Positions 33,201 to 46,281 of a stretch of DNA of 64,000 nucleotides are shown here, piece after piece. The notes under the pieces are model-generated. The model was given only the letters and a program-made list of their open reading frames with translations, had not been told where the DNA came from and made no database searches. The stretch is from Saxidomus purpurata (Eukaryota > Mollusca > Bivalvia > Venerida > Veneridae). Positions within the stretch are counted from its first letter, which is position 1. Each line of letters begins with the position of its first letter. Location: contig JAFMSR010000001.1 of the NCBI GenBank assembly GCA_022818135.1, positions 5,247,663 to 5,311,662 on the forward strand. Reading direction: 5' to 3'. The translations under genes and the position numbers were made by a program.

Positions 33201-33309
33201 TCAACACTGTGTCCTGGTTTTATTTAGAATCTCCACCCCCTGAACAGAGAAGTTTGTAGACCTTGTTTGCTGCTTTTTATTAGCAGGCTCACATATATTT
33301 CTTATGAAT

Positions 33310-33365
33310 AGATAAAGTGGGCGTAAATAGATATAGTGGGCGTGAATAGACATAGTGGGCGTGTC
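33310..33365. repeat. Short tandem repeat, ~19-bp unit, three copies
   Basis: ATAGATATAGTGGGCGT occurs three times with small changes. Confidence 0.85.
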
Positions 33366-34699
33366 GTCTGACTTTTTGACAGAGTACCATTGGTTAATTT
33401 TACCAACGTTTATACAATTGGGGGCTAATGAGTGTTCTTCAGTTGACTCTGCGATCCTGTTTTTAATAAGAATGTTCACTTTTCGTCTCTAGCCCTGGGC
33501 AAAGAGGCGTTGTCAACATCAAGTCACCAATGGCTTTTTACTGAAGTTTTTGTTTTTGTACTTGATTCTGAACTTGCACCTGGTTTTAGTTTCGGTGTTA
33601 TAACGCTTCTGGAAAGCCTCTTGAACCTGAGAACGGTATTTGTGTTTTTATTTATCCTTCAATTTAGCTAATCTACCTTTTCAAACCCGGAATTTACTTG
33701 GTACACGTTCGACAAATTCTCGTATTATACTGTAAAAATTACTGCTTTTGCTTTGTTATGAAATTATCTTTTCTTGATATTGCTGTTGTTTCTAAACATC
33801 AAATTGAAAAATGTAGGCGGGTTCTCAACTTTTAACTAGGATTGTCAAAAACGACTCTTTTTTTCTTCTTTTTTTAGTAGTATAAATCAGTGATTAAATC
33901 TGAAAAATATGGACACTTTGAAGGGTGATATTTCTGTAAAACATGATGTAACACTTTGATGGACGTTTTTCAGTTCTTTTTAGTTAACGGGAGCGTATTG
34001 TAGTAGCTCTATTAGGGAAGTCTTCTTTGACACTGGTCAAAAGTCATCAGAAACGGGATCAGAAAGGAGGATACAATTCAGAACTCAACTCGATTTTCAT
34101 TATAGATTTTATTTAAAAAGATAAAAAAACTTACACATTCAATCTGTATATAGACGAATTGTATTCAGTATTCCAAAGACAGCATATATCATGGGAAGCA
34201 GTACATAGCCATAATAGTCTAAATAGAAACAAACAGGTATACATGTACCAACGACAGTCGCCGTGCAGGTTCTCTCACTCACAATACATATCACAATTTT
34301 AGATGAAAACAAATCCCACAGTAACCACTTGTCATTTTACGATCACGAAACAATATTGAATTTTACAAAATACATTTCGTAATTAAGAATCAGTATTATT
34401 CTATTTTTACGACATACATGTGGTAGTTACGACATAATAACTATTTCGACGAAAAGGTGCATTGGGGCACCGTAGAATCATCGATGTAAGTTTTTATTCA
34501 TATTCCCCTTTTTCGTGTAGAATATAAAGAAACAACCGATGGACAATACGAAAATAATCAACATATGTATAAACTATAAAATCGTTTAATGTTATGTTCT
34601 CACTATGCTGTGACCTTGCAGGTCAAGGTATCGAATTCAAAGCCGGTACAATTAAAGCAATTGATCACTGGCCGTTCATGATAGAAGCTAACAGTTGGC
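33366..34699. other. 3' flank of calmodulin-like gene C
   Basis: No coding pattern. On the minus strand AATAAA-type words occur about 205 bases (34489-34494) and about 590 bases (around 34110) past the gene C stop codon and are candidate polyadenylation signals. Confidence 0.4.
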
Positions 34700-37600
34700 T
34701 CAAGACTGACCGAATAGCTCGACGAACTCTGAAAAAATAAACAAAATAATAGATTACTTATTTTACCAATGATATTATAAATGATAATATCATTTACAGT
34801 CCATTTGCGATAATGTGACAGTGATGTAGCAGATCAATCCAATATTTATGGAATGGCTGTACATAAACTGTTTAGTATGTTTACATAAATGTTACGTTAC
34901 TGTCATATTATCCTAGATGAACCTGTGGTTAATTAAACGGATCAGAGCAAGTTAGAACACGTCTTTTAGACCGTGTCAACTATTTAAGTTATTTATCTTT
35001 TGCACTAATCTCGGAACAATTTGGCATTCGTAATTATCTCTGACAGCAGTATCATGTTTATATGCATACCATTTACAATATCAAGTTTGCCATACGTCCA
35101 TTTCTTCTGCTGTTTGTTCGATCGTTCTGACCATGTCTCAGTTCTAGCCTTGTTACCATTTATGGGATTTTAAAGCAAAGTTCATTTATCATTAGGAAGA
35201 GATCCATGCACAACACCATGATCGCTTGCTAAAGGGTGAAGTTTATAATAAATTCAGTATCAAAATTTCAAATCGTAGCTTGGCTGTAACATCGACTGTT
35301 TAATGGGATTTTATTAAAAATACACAGAATTGAAGAGTATGACCCTGTATAATACTAAGGTCGGTCATCAAAACATGTTTCAGTTCTGATGTCGCATCTT
35401 GGGCACTGCCGCACTTGGAAGAAGAGTGTTGAATCTTATATTGTAGAGCAAATGTTGTAGAGTAATATAAGGTGTATGGCTTTGCACATTTAGGTCCATA
35501 GTCAATACATTTCTTGGAAATATGTCACAATATCAGCTCCCGTTACTAGCCTCATTGTCACTCACCCCAAGAAGTGGGATATGCACTTTGAGTATGTGCT
35601 TTCTATGTGCATGGAGGGATGTATAGCACAGCATGTACCCGGTTAAATGTGGGGAAAGCTTGATTAGGTGTATTGACACGATTATATTAGGCTCACTAAG
35701 CCAAATGACAAGGCCAGTGTGTAATCCTTATCGCAAAGTGATATTTAGAACTAGAGAACAGTTAATTACAAAGACCATAAACTCGCGAAAATGATTCATC
35801 ACGATGAGTCAATGATTCCTGTTCATTTAAAGTCAGAGGTGAAGGTCTTATAAATCTTAACATACAAATACTATCCGATCAAATATTACAAAATAGTAGA
35901 TCGCGCTTTCTTCACAGACTGGTTAATGGTAACAGAGGTCACTGAAACTAAATGCAATGTGTTAAATCCATGATATGTCCCGGTCGAACTACGAAATCAT
36001 CTATTTACTGTATTTTTATTTTGTTGGTCTTGAACACTACTAAAGAGTTATGGAAGGGATAACGGTGATTCTTCACACAATGACAGTGGACACTGAGAGG
36101 AAAGTAGTCTGCACGACCAATAACTATTCACCTTTTCATCTTAATTGTCTCCCTTTATTACATTTCCGTATTTGGCGCCTAACTCAAAATATAATTTAGC
36201 TGCATACAAAGAAGAAAGTACAGTGTACATAGTGTATTTCTTTTATAAATAATTTATTATCTTTTTTGTCCACAGCATAACGCAAACACTAACGAAGACT
36301 ATTTAAAATGCATGCTAAGTTGAGGACATTTAAACGGACGAGCATGGCGATATTGCAATCTACATGTACATGAAGACATAATTCTAGTGGGAATGTTCAT
36401 AGCTTCTTATATAGAATAGGGGCGAGTACTGGTCCTTCTAATCAAATGATGGTTTGGTAATTTACTAAAATGCCCGCTAGTAAATAACTGAAACATTGTT
36501 GAAACGGGCGTTAAACCCCATGAAAATAGTTGTCATTACTCAACACATATAATATATAGATATTGAACTCACCTTTGTAGTCTATTTTTCCGTCTTGATT
36601 TATATCGACAAGTTCAAACAAACCATCAATGTCATTTGGGTCAAAGCTACCACTGGTGAATATTTCTAGAAAAAAATAATGTTTCAATTGGACATTTTTG
36701 AAAGTTATTTCAAATCTGAAAAATATGAATCAAAACTTTAAGTTTTTGTTAAATTGCATTTTATAACATATTTTATCCAAATGAAAATGCATGTTGAATT
36801 TAATATGAAAATATTACTCGTAGTTTATTTTTGTATTGTTAGTTTGCATAGTGGTGCTTCATGTTATTCTGTCATTACTTTCCTACCTATCCACTATATT
36901 TTCAATACAAGCGTTCAGTTCTTTTCCCACCAATCCACTGTTTTCAATTCTTTTCCCACCAATCCACTGTTGTCAATTCCTTTCCCACCAACCTACTATG
37001 TTTTCAATACAAGGACTAATATTTACCTTTAAGTTCTTTTTGATCAATGTAGCCGTCTCCATTTTTATCGTGAAGTCTGAAAGCATCATATAGCTCACCA
37101 AGAGGATCTTTAAGTGTCTTTACAAACGGAAAGAATTCCTCAAAAGTGATCTGGTCATCACCTGAAATTTATCGTTCTTTATTATAGGATAATGCATAGA
37201 CGGGCTCTATTACGCATGGAGACAAGTAACTGCAAATGAATTTGAAGATTTGGGATTATTTTAAACTGTTATCCTGCTGACAGCTATAGTGATTCTGTCC
37301 TTCGCAGCCAGTGCAGATCATGATCTTTCTGCATATCAATGAAATCTGATCATGATTTGCACTGTGCGCTGGTCAATCTGTAAAAAAATTGAGTGAACAC
37401 CCTTTTGAAAAGTAAATGTTACTGCCCTTATTGAAAGATATACAAGTGTAACTTTAAGATAGAAAAGATACCAAACAAATATTGTTTTCTTCTGAAGATA
37501 CAGATAACATTCGAAATATTAAAGGAGATGCTAGCGTTCCTTTCCTGAGTCAGTGAAGACGTGTTCAGGTATCTGTTATAAAACAAAATTTCAGATAAAC

Positions 37601-40600
37601 TAATAGACGCTGTCACGTGACTGAGTTCCAAAGTAATCAGAGTTCTGTAACGCGTATTAATATGTATGTATATGTCTTCCCTGATAAAAAAATAATGCTT
37701 GGGGAACGTTGTTTTCTTGTTTTGTTATTATTCTTTTCAGTCCCAAGAAAAAGCTAATTATAGAGAAAACTGATGTTAAATCTAAACTATTTAAAACTAC
37801 TTACTGTCCTTATCTAACTGGGTCATGTACTCTTGCAGTTCTGCAGGTGTGGGATTGAACCCGAGGTACTGTAACAATCTCTCCAATTCCAAAACACAAA
37901 TGGTTCCATCTTTATTCCTATCAAAGTTTTCGAACTTTGCTAGCCATTCTGGAAAGAGTTGAACTGTATTCATTTGGTTTTGTTGATTAAAATATCATCT
38001 CAATCCTCAAATAACTTTACAAGTTGTGTAATTTTAAAGTTAAAGACCCGTGATCAATTCTGATGTAACAGTTAACACTGCGGATGAACGACCACCGGAT
38101 ATTGGGGCAAAAGTGAGCACAGATAATTAGTTTTCGCGAGGAACGTGTTACAATTGGGGCAAGTTAAAATCCGGTATTTAATCTAATGCACATTTTCTTG
38201 TGTTTCTTTTTGTTTTTTTGGATACTTCGATGACTATCTTAGTCCAGTGTATACCCGAGCTGTAAATGATGTCGGTTAATATGTTCAAATACCAAAAACA
38301 AGATCGCCTGCTCACTTGAAAAGTTCGACCGTTGGTAATGATTACCCTTTTATTTCGCAAATATGCTTAGATTTGAATAATCTAAATCGAGCAATTTATT
38401 TGGGCAAGTACCAGACATAAGTGTTCAAGACCTTATCCACCAACGTTATTTCGGGGCCAAAATATTGATACATATATAACCAAAGTGAGTGTACTGGGTA
38501 TTGTTTATTTTATTTATTGGTGTACAGGAGTATTGGTACTAAAGTGTACTGAGTATTGGGCATTACAAGTGAGTAATAGAAATATTCTACTGCTTTTTAA
38601 AGCGTTTTATCAGCTCAACACAGCACGCAGTACCCAAGGTTAGTAATCGCATGGTGTCCGTCGTTTTTATGTCTTTCTATCGTCTGCGTGTCGTCTGTGC
38701 ACATTAAACCTTGTGTATGCAATTGAGACTGCATTTTTCACTGGAGCTTCAGGAAACTTGATCAATGAAATCTACGTCAATTCGAATATGGGTCATCTTG
38801 TTTCAAAAACTTGGTCACGGGATCAAATCACAGACAAAACTTGTGTATGCAATAAAGGTTCCATTTTTCATTCGATCTCCATGAACTTGGTTAGTATGAT
38901 TGATTTGATTAAGTTTAGGTCGAGTACGAATATGAGTCAAGTTGGGTCAAAAATTAGGTCACTGGGTCAAATCATAGAAAGTATTCAAGTGTATTCAAAA
39001 GATGTTCCATTTTTCATTGAATCTTCATGATCTTTAGTCGGAATAAATGTACAGTCTTGGTGAATTCTAGATTGAGTTTGCATATGGTTCATCTGTGGTC
39101 CAACACTAGGTCACTGGGTAAACTCACAGAAAAACCCTTGTTTTTGCAATATTCTATGTTACTTGATGTATCTTTTTAAATTTATTTTGAAATGTTTTAG
39201 ATCAAACCAATTTAAGGTACAGTATGACATGTTGCATATCCAAAATCAATTCTATTTCTACAAAATAATTTGAATTTACACATCCCGGAAAACTAAATAT
39301 TCACATCACGGGCAAGTGTTTAAAATTGCTTAGTATTGTATACATCGAACAAAGCGTGTGAAGTCTTAGGGAAGTATGGTCCATTTCATCATTGACAATA
39401 TACGGGATAAATTAATGATACTTTATACAAACCCGAAAATCTGACGTATATTTAGATAATAGTAAGGATTAACGGACCATTTTTCACAGCATCGTGTGAT
39501 TCATTTTTGGCCTGGAGACTGAAAGTCCCCTAGGCCTAAGTTAGCATACCACATTTCAAACACTGCAGACATTTTAACTGTGCTATGTGCGAATAACAAC
39601 TTAAACATGCGCTTTGGGAAAGTAGTGCAAGACAGACCAGATCAATCTTTTGTTTGAATGTCGCATACGATAAGAACATATTACAAATAAAAATAGTACA
39701 TACAACTTCAAACGATTGCAGAAAGGTCTAACGCTTACGGGCTGCATTACACAATTTTTTCTGTTTTAGAAATTACTGCGCTGTTAGCTGATAACGGAAG
39801 ATAATCATATGCATATCACGGAAAAGTACGGATATTTACGGAAATTTACGGAAACGTACGGAATTCGATATAAGAGTTTGTAGTTTGATTTTCAAATTTC
39901 TGATGTTATTTCATTGACAACTTTCTTATTTACGAACGATTACATATATTTACCTAAAAATAAATTTCTTTTAAAAAAAGATACAATTTACGTACATTCC
40001 CGAGAAGGAACTCACGTGATCAAAATCACCCGCCATTTATCGAGGACGCTGCATGTCAAGGCCCAGTGAACGGTTTCACCGATTACAACTACAAGGTAAC
40101 CAAGAATCATTTCTGGTTATACACATTGTACAGTACTGTATTTATATTTCCTTGTTGGTATTGCTTTGTTTATTTCTGTTTCAAGGTATTGTCCTTGGTA
40201 CACAATAATTTTCGATCCACATCATCAGATATCGCTTGAAGTTGAACAAAGCGCAGATTGAATTATTTTTATTGTTCTCTCAAACAATTGATATTGTTGA
40301 CCATGTGATTATTTTTCATTTAACGTACGTTTTATCATAAAACAAACTTCCCTGCCACCCATATATTTGTGAATCATTAATTCTGTGTCATATACTAAAT
40401 TTCGCCCTATGCACATTTCGACCCGCGCTTTAGGTAAGGTTCAGCGTAAATCACGAAGGTCAAAAGTTGTTTTTAGGGGAGTTAATCTATAGCCCCCAGG
40501 CCTTCAGCGCTCACAGTGCTTTGATTATGGATATGTATTTACATTTCGATAAAAAAGAATGTTGCAGTTATGCTTTTATGATAATTCGTATAAAATGTTG

Positions 40601-43402
40601 TTTTTTGTGTTACTATACAACACTGTTTTGGATATTTTCAACATTTCAACATATATATGTTGCACAACGAGAATACATTCGGCTTGGACAGTCATTAAAG
40701 TATCTGAAAACACACAAATAGACACAATATGATATGCATCAGAGTGAAAATCGGGTTTTAACTTACCCCAGTTGTTACACGTTACTCGCGAAAACTAATT
40801 ATAAAACTATATGTGCTCACTTTTGCCCGAATATCCGGTGGTCGTTCATCCGAAGTGGTTAATTGTTGCACTAAATTACTAGAAAACATGTCTTACCGGT
40901 GAAAATGTCTTAATATGCCTATGGATCAATTTGTCGTGAAACGACATGAATTTAGGTATGACTTCACTAAATCGGTGGGACTTGGAACCAGCCAATTTGT
41001 GTAGGGAACTTGCAGACCTATTAGATATCCGTGGTTTCTGATTGGTTTAAAATGATTAGTAGCACTAAAGTTTTCTAGAATTAAAATCGAAAGTACAATG
41101 GTTGAACATAACAAAAAAATAGTTTATTAATTTTCTGTTTTACGGTGTTCTGTGGCTATCTGAAAATATTGAATTTTTTGACAGAATGTAAACAAAAATC
41201 CTACAGACGAGGGGGTGATGTCCTACTGGTGCAATTTTCGGCTATAAAGTATCACTATATGTATATAAAAAAGGGCATTTTTAGGTGTGACTAAGGTGGT
41301 TCTACAGATTTATTGGGGTGTAAACACTCAACGAATGTTTTGGTATGCGGACCGTGCTTAAATGCTATACAGTAAGTCTATGGAAAAAGATTTAGTGTAG
41401 TCATACCTGAATACGACGAGAAGTCATACTCGAGTGAACAAAGAAATCAGTATACAATAAACTCCGTATATAACGTCTCCGGATATAGCGAAACCCGAAT
41501 ATAAGGAACCAATTTTCTTTTCCCGAGATATTTTTCTCAATTGTATATTTAAAATGTAATAGAGATATAACCGACTCTGGATATTAGGAACACATTTAAA
41601 TTGTCCATAGGAGTTCGTTAAAAATGGAGTTTACAGCATTCATTTTCAGTTAATACAAAGTGAATTCTGGCTTTTAAAGTAATATTTACTGTATTCGTAA
41701 GTGCTAACATTTCTAGAAGGTGTACTAGTATTTCTTTTTCAAAGTCGATTGTTTTTATTTCTCGTGAAAATGAAACTAAATATTTCGAAAAATATACATA
41801 CCTTTTTCATCCAAGTTTGCCTAAAAGAGATAAATTTACTGATTTATATCAATCGCAAGGATTAAAAGATTACAGGATATCTTGTAAAATGGGAGTGTGA
41901 AGATTTTAGCTACCTGAATGTCTCATTAAAAGCGGAATTCTAACATGACTAACGATTTTGTCACTTTATACAAAGAGTAGAAAAATTATGTTATATTGCG
42001 GGAACCGATTTGCTGTAAACATGCCGTCATATTGCGCCGCATGACGTTAAATGAGCGTTCGCGTAGAAAATAAAGCTTTGCATTTATTCACCTTTTGTAA
42101 TAGCTGGTCATGTTAGAATCGAAATAACATCCTTTTCAGCGTTGTTATTGTCTAATAAACAATAATTTGTCTTACTGATGCGCAGTTATAAACCACTCAG
42201 GCCTTCGTATAACTGCGTATCAGTACTCCAAATCATTGTTTATTAAACGACTAACACCGCTGGAACGGATGTTATTTCATAAATTTAAGCGGAAAAAAAG
42301 ATGAAACTCCGACGTATTTTGGCCTTAACGCATTTTTTGTTATTTTAAGATTTTAAAGTGCATTCCTATATCGATGCAGGCTGTCTTGTGGGCGAAATTC
42401 GGGAAAGTGATTTAAATACGGTCGTCATAACGTTCTTGCAATTTGTGCGGTGCAAGTGCGCTGAATGCATTTTTTTTATTGTTTATCGGGTGAAACTTCC
42501 AAGGCGCCTGACAGGCAGGGAACCTCCAGATTGGTAGTCAAAGGTATTAACCGTTCGACCACCGCTCCATCCTGGATGTTTACTTGTATTGTAACATCGA
42601 TGGTTTCTGATGCTTCTGAACTTGGTCGCTTCTAATGACTATTCACTGTCGATTAATAAAAATTATCAAATGGACCCTGTGGACTTTATAAATTAACACC
42701 TCATATTGTACATTATAGATTCATGACAGACATCACGGGTCAACTCTTTTATTTTCACGGTGGTATGTGAACGTAACTTGCAAGTTCACAGAATCCCCCG
42801 GGACAAGATACGTTTTATCATAGTATAAATGAATTAATAAAAACCTTATATCTTGCATCGGACAGGAAGACGGGCAATGGCCACTTTATAAAAATGCTTG
42901 GCACCCAGTCCTCAGCTTTGTTACCCTGTTTTATCACGAGTTAACGGCTAACGTTACGTCAGTTTTAATTGTGTAAAAATGTAAATTGTCCCTCATAACT
43001 AATATAAAATATAAATGTTTGGATTGCGAATGGACATCGAACTTGCGATCCTCGGGTGCAGTCAATAAGTCCATGACCTTAACTGCCGGTTCATATACGC
43101 ATTAACAGTAGCAGATATGAATTAAACAAATACAAATAATAAGAAATCGTTAGCCGATGGGAATTGTATTAAGATATTTTTTTTACAATCTGCAAAAATA
43201 TCATCGTAGAACAATCAATATACATGTAGCTGAAGTATAAGGTCTCCGAATGTTTATCTAAAATCTTAACATATGTTATCGTATAAAATTGATTCAAGTA
43301 ACCGCTCAAGTTTGTCTTGTATTATAATTGTGAAAATATTGCCCGTGGATAATCAATTAATTTTAATCAAATTAAAAAGCACATTAATGAAAGACTTACC
43401 AT
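34700..43402 (-). CDS. Calmodulin-like Ca2+-binding protein, gene C (four EF-hands, 140 aa)
   Basis: Six coding exons on the minus strand, all GT-AG with matching phases: 43400-43402 (ATG only), 41802-41820, 37805-37948, 37027-37161, 36573-36665, 34700-34728 (stop TGA). Sum 423 nt, 140 aa. Starts MANLDEKEWLAKFENF. EF loops: DRNKDGTICVLE (17-28), DKDSDDQITFEE (53-64), DKNGDGYIDQKE (87-98), DINQDGKIDYKE (121-132); ends EFVELFGQS. Loop 2 has Asp where the invariant Gly6 belongs, so it may bind Ca2+ weakly. No signal peptide; a cytosolic Ca2+ sensor is inferred. Close paralogue of gene B 2.9 kb upstream, with equal exon lengths except the last. The ATG-only exon and the 144- and 29-nt exons match vertebrate calmodulin genes. 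First exon rests on one GTAAGT donor. Confidence 0.85.
36915..37010. repeat. Short tandem repeat, ~29-bp unit, 3-4 copies
   Basis: CTTTTCCCACCAATCCACTG and variants, with TTTTCAAT between, in the intron between exons 4 and 5 of gene C. Confidence 0.85.
38660..39140. repeat. Tandem array, ~135-150-bp monomer, three copies
   Basis: After CGTCTGCGTGTCGTCTGTGC, units begin ACCTTGTGTATGCAAT near 38708, 38838 and (diverged) 39130; they contain CATTTTTCATTGAATCTTCATG and GGGTCA..TGGTCACTGGGTC. It lies within gene C's second coding intron. A reversed relative lies at 30720-30850. Confidence 0.7.
39141..40948. other. Intronic DNA of gene C, no other feature
   Basis: AT-rich. A small cluster of TACGGAAA words is seen at 39820-39860. 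Confidence 0.5.
40949..41412. mobile_element. Short TIR element (~464 bp) in gene C intron
   Basis: TTTAGGTATGACTTCACTAAAT near 40949 is matched in inverted orientation by ATTTAGTGTAGTCATACCTG at 41390-41411, with two to three mismatches over 22 bases. No ORF inside. Superfamily not determined. Confidence 0.55.
41455..41637. mobile_element. pogo/Tigger-like MITE (~183 bp)
   Basis: Left CAATAAACTCCGTATATAAC and right end, inverted, CTGTAAACTCCATTTTTAAC share the AAACTCC-N-TAACG-CTCC pattern of the Tigger-like element at 44551-45407. Confidence 0.5.
42121..42280. repeat. Foldback element, ~70-bp arms
   Basis: GAAATAACATCC..CAGCG..AATAAACAAT..GCGCAGTTAT (42121-42190) is inverted at 42209-42280 with scattered mismatches; the spacer is 18 bases. 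It lies in gene C's first intron. Confidence 0.75.
43030..43105 (-). repeat. Possible tRNA-like SINE relic
   Basis: The minus strand contains GCAAGTTCGATGTCC, a B-box-like word, preceded by AACCGGCAGTTAAGGTCATG. No cloverleaf can be drawn with confidence. Confidence 0.2.
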
Positions 43403-44550
43403 TTTTTGCTTTTGTTTCCAATCCAGATATTTCAGATATGTTATGCTCTAAAACGCCTGGTATACATTTCATATCATTCCGGAGCGATCTGTATGTAAGT
43501 TATTAAATCAATATTAACTAATAAACCATTGATATCATATTTATTCAGGCCGGTTACATTCACAGTCAGTCGAATACATGCTTTTATAAAGATAGACTGA
43601 TTTACTAGTACATTTGTACTACTGTAGTTAATCTCAAGGTATTAACTTGGCAGACTGATTTAGTAGTGATAGACACTTTGGTTAAAATCCCGTCTTACGC
43701 AACAGATTTAAGGATTTACAAAGTCAATCCGATTAGCCTAGTATTTAAAAAGTGACAAAAAGTTACTTCCTTTAATATCTTCTTCTCTTAGTAAAAGATT
43801 ACTGCTTTTTGCAAGTGGTTTGGGTGTTCATTGGTCGTTGTATTCCGGTTCTAATGGGCCAGCGCCATCGCAGGCGATCATCTGCCTACAAATTTTGTTC
43901 TGTCAGTCAACGGCTAAATTATGAATAATTAACGGTGAATTAGGCACTTAAAACGAAAGTGACTCGGTAAGCTGCAAGCTTTCTTCACAATCTAAGTAAA
44001 ATAAATTAGTGTAAACATACACTGGCACTTTGTTGTTTTTGTGACGTTAGGATTTGATTATAAGAAATCAAAACAAATCAAGGATAGCGGATAATATATC
44101 AAATATTTGAACGAAGATTCAAGACCAATACTTTCAAAAAATATCACTACCATTAGTATAATGAAGTCGCTGAAATTGTTTTTTTCGGGATGATCGGCGT
44201 GTTCCTTTGATTTTTAACGTGCGTTTGTATTTATTACAAAGACAAAACAAATTTTCGAATTTTTTTATTGAAACTATGATCATCTGATAGGAATGTTCAA
44301 CCATAGAAATCTGGTTTTCATACTAACATGTTTTGTTTATAAGTCGCCTGAATGCGCGAAGATACAACACTGAAGTCAAATATATCCGCACAATACCACG
44401 TCACAATTGATAATAAATTTATTACAATCGGATTGTATTTCAGCTGTGTGGATGTACAATCGTATGTTAGAACCAGCATGAAGTAGTCTGTTTTTAAAGT
44501 CCCCAGAAATGACCTTTACAATAAAGACTAACAGCAGATTATTCCTTTTG

Positions 44551-45407
44551 CAGTTAACTCCTTTTATAACGATATCGCTTATAGCGATATACCGCTTGTA
44601 ACGATGCTGTTGTTGCAGTCTCGACTCTGGCCTTCTATATTTCATATACTTTCACTCCGGATGTTTCGATATCGCTTATAACGATATTTCGGATATAACG
44701 ATGCGTTTTCAAGGTCCCGAACGTTTTGTTTTCCCTTTTAAAGAGATAATTATAGTTTGCGAGTGTGAATGCATGACAATGACCGAAACTCAAAAGATTA
44801 CGTTCTAAAAATCCATTGCATTAAAAGTGATTTACACACGTTTATAGTTAAATGCCTTCTGTTGAGCGGAAACATATTTAGTCGGAAGAGAAAACATTTA
44901 GATATAGAATCTAAGTACAAAATGATATGTGAAGTTGAGATTAGACTTTGATAGAAGCATGACATTGCTTCTGATTTCGGAAGTAAGCAAAATTCACTTA
45001 GCGCGAATCCACTTAAAAAATCGAGATGCTAAATTGTCCGTGTACAGTTTGTGAACGTTGAATGTTTCACATATCCACATGCAAATGAACGTACATTTTA
45101 CTATTTACAATGGAATGCAAATTTTTTGTTTATTGACATTCCTTTTGTAATGTATTAATGATATTTCACAATTATGTTTATATTTTCATGACATGAAAAT
45201 GATGAAATAACACAAACATATGCATGTACATGTGAATAAATTGTATACAGAACTAATTCTATGTTATTGGTGATGCACATCTTAAATCAAGCACACTAAA
45301 TTTACTTTCGGTTTCGGCCGCCGCCAGTCGTCTACATTTGATATAACGATATTCGGATTTTACGATGTAAATTCTACGGTCCCAGGAGTATCGTTATGAG
45401 TTTACTG
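44551..45407 (+). mobile_element. Tigger/pogo-like element, deleted copy (857 bp)
   Basis: Left end CAGTTAACTCCTTTTATAAC, right end inverted CAGTAAACTCATAACGATAC; subterminal CGATATCGCTTATAACGATAT words repeat. Inside at 44769-44951 is a 60-codon frame ending FSRKRKHLDIESKYKMICEVE, which matches the CENP-B N-terminal helix-turn-helix start of Tigger transposases. The rest of the transposase is missing. Located between genes B and C. Confidence 0.6.
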
Positions 45408-46281
45408 TAATTGTTTGATCTTTACATATTTTCAAACTTAACGTTAAAAAGCACAGAATTTTAAGTGTGGTACTAATGCAATGATAGAGCCCCTCACTTG
45501 TCTGCCACTTATCATTTGTTTAAGCATGAAATGGGAGCAGAAACATATGGTTTGCAAGAGTCTTCTATGGGTCAACTAGATGAATCCTTACAAAATGGTT
45601 CTTTGTGAATTTCACGTAAATTGCAATACGGAATTTCATTTATGTCAGTTTGTATTTAGTAGATGAATGATGATAGTATTTTAGGCAGAATATTTATACA
45701 AATGTAGGACAAAAAAACACATACATAGACACGTTTCAACAAGTAAAAATACCACAAGCAAAACCCGACTAGGTATTTTTAATTTTTCTATTTTAAAAAA
45801 ATACAATGCATGGAAATATTCAAGTGATCATAATAAAATAGCCGCATTCACAGAAAAGGGAACTTTTGTTTTAACATCATTAATCCATATTGTTTCTTTT
45901 ATCAATACAAGTTTACCAAGGCTGAACGGTAAAATATGATTTATAATATTGTAGATGCAAAATGCAATTTTCATCCATTAAGGGTTTCTATGAAAATAGT
46001 GACAAACATATTGCATGTTGCTGCGTTTTTAAGTACATGTTCTCGATATAAGCCACACTTTACTATCTTTTAAAATATTTCTACATTAACACACACATTC
46101 ATACACTGCCACATTTTTGTTCTGGCGCCATCTTTCGGAGTTGTTCATACTGCACGTAAGCACAATGGTGCTGCAGGCATGATTCCCAATTATCAAAATT
46201 AAAGTAAACAATGACTATCAGCCTAGTATGGTCAGCACAATATTTTTGTGTGATACTATGTACACTGACAGTTTTTTCTTT

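Noticed and set aside
36754..37093. Plus-strand ORFs around 36.75-37.1 kb
   Set aside because: They run through a short tandem repeat and antisense to a well-supported exon of gene C.
42500..42575. tRNA-like word GGTGGTCGAACGGTTAA on the minus strand
   Set aside because: Resembles an A-box but has no B-box at the right distance; left unannotated.
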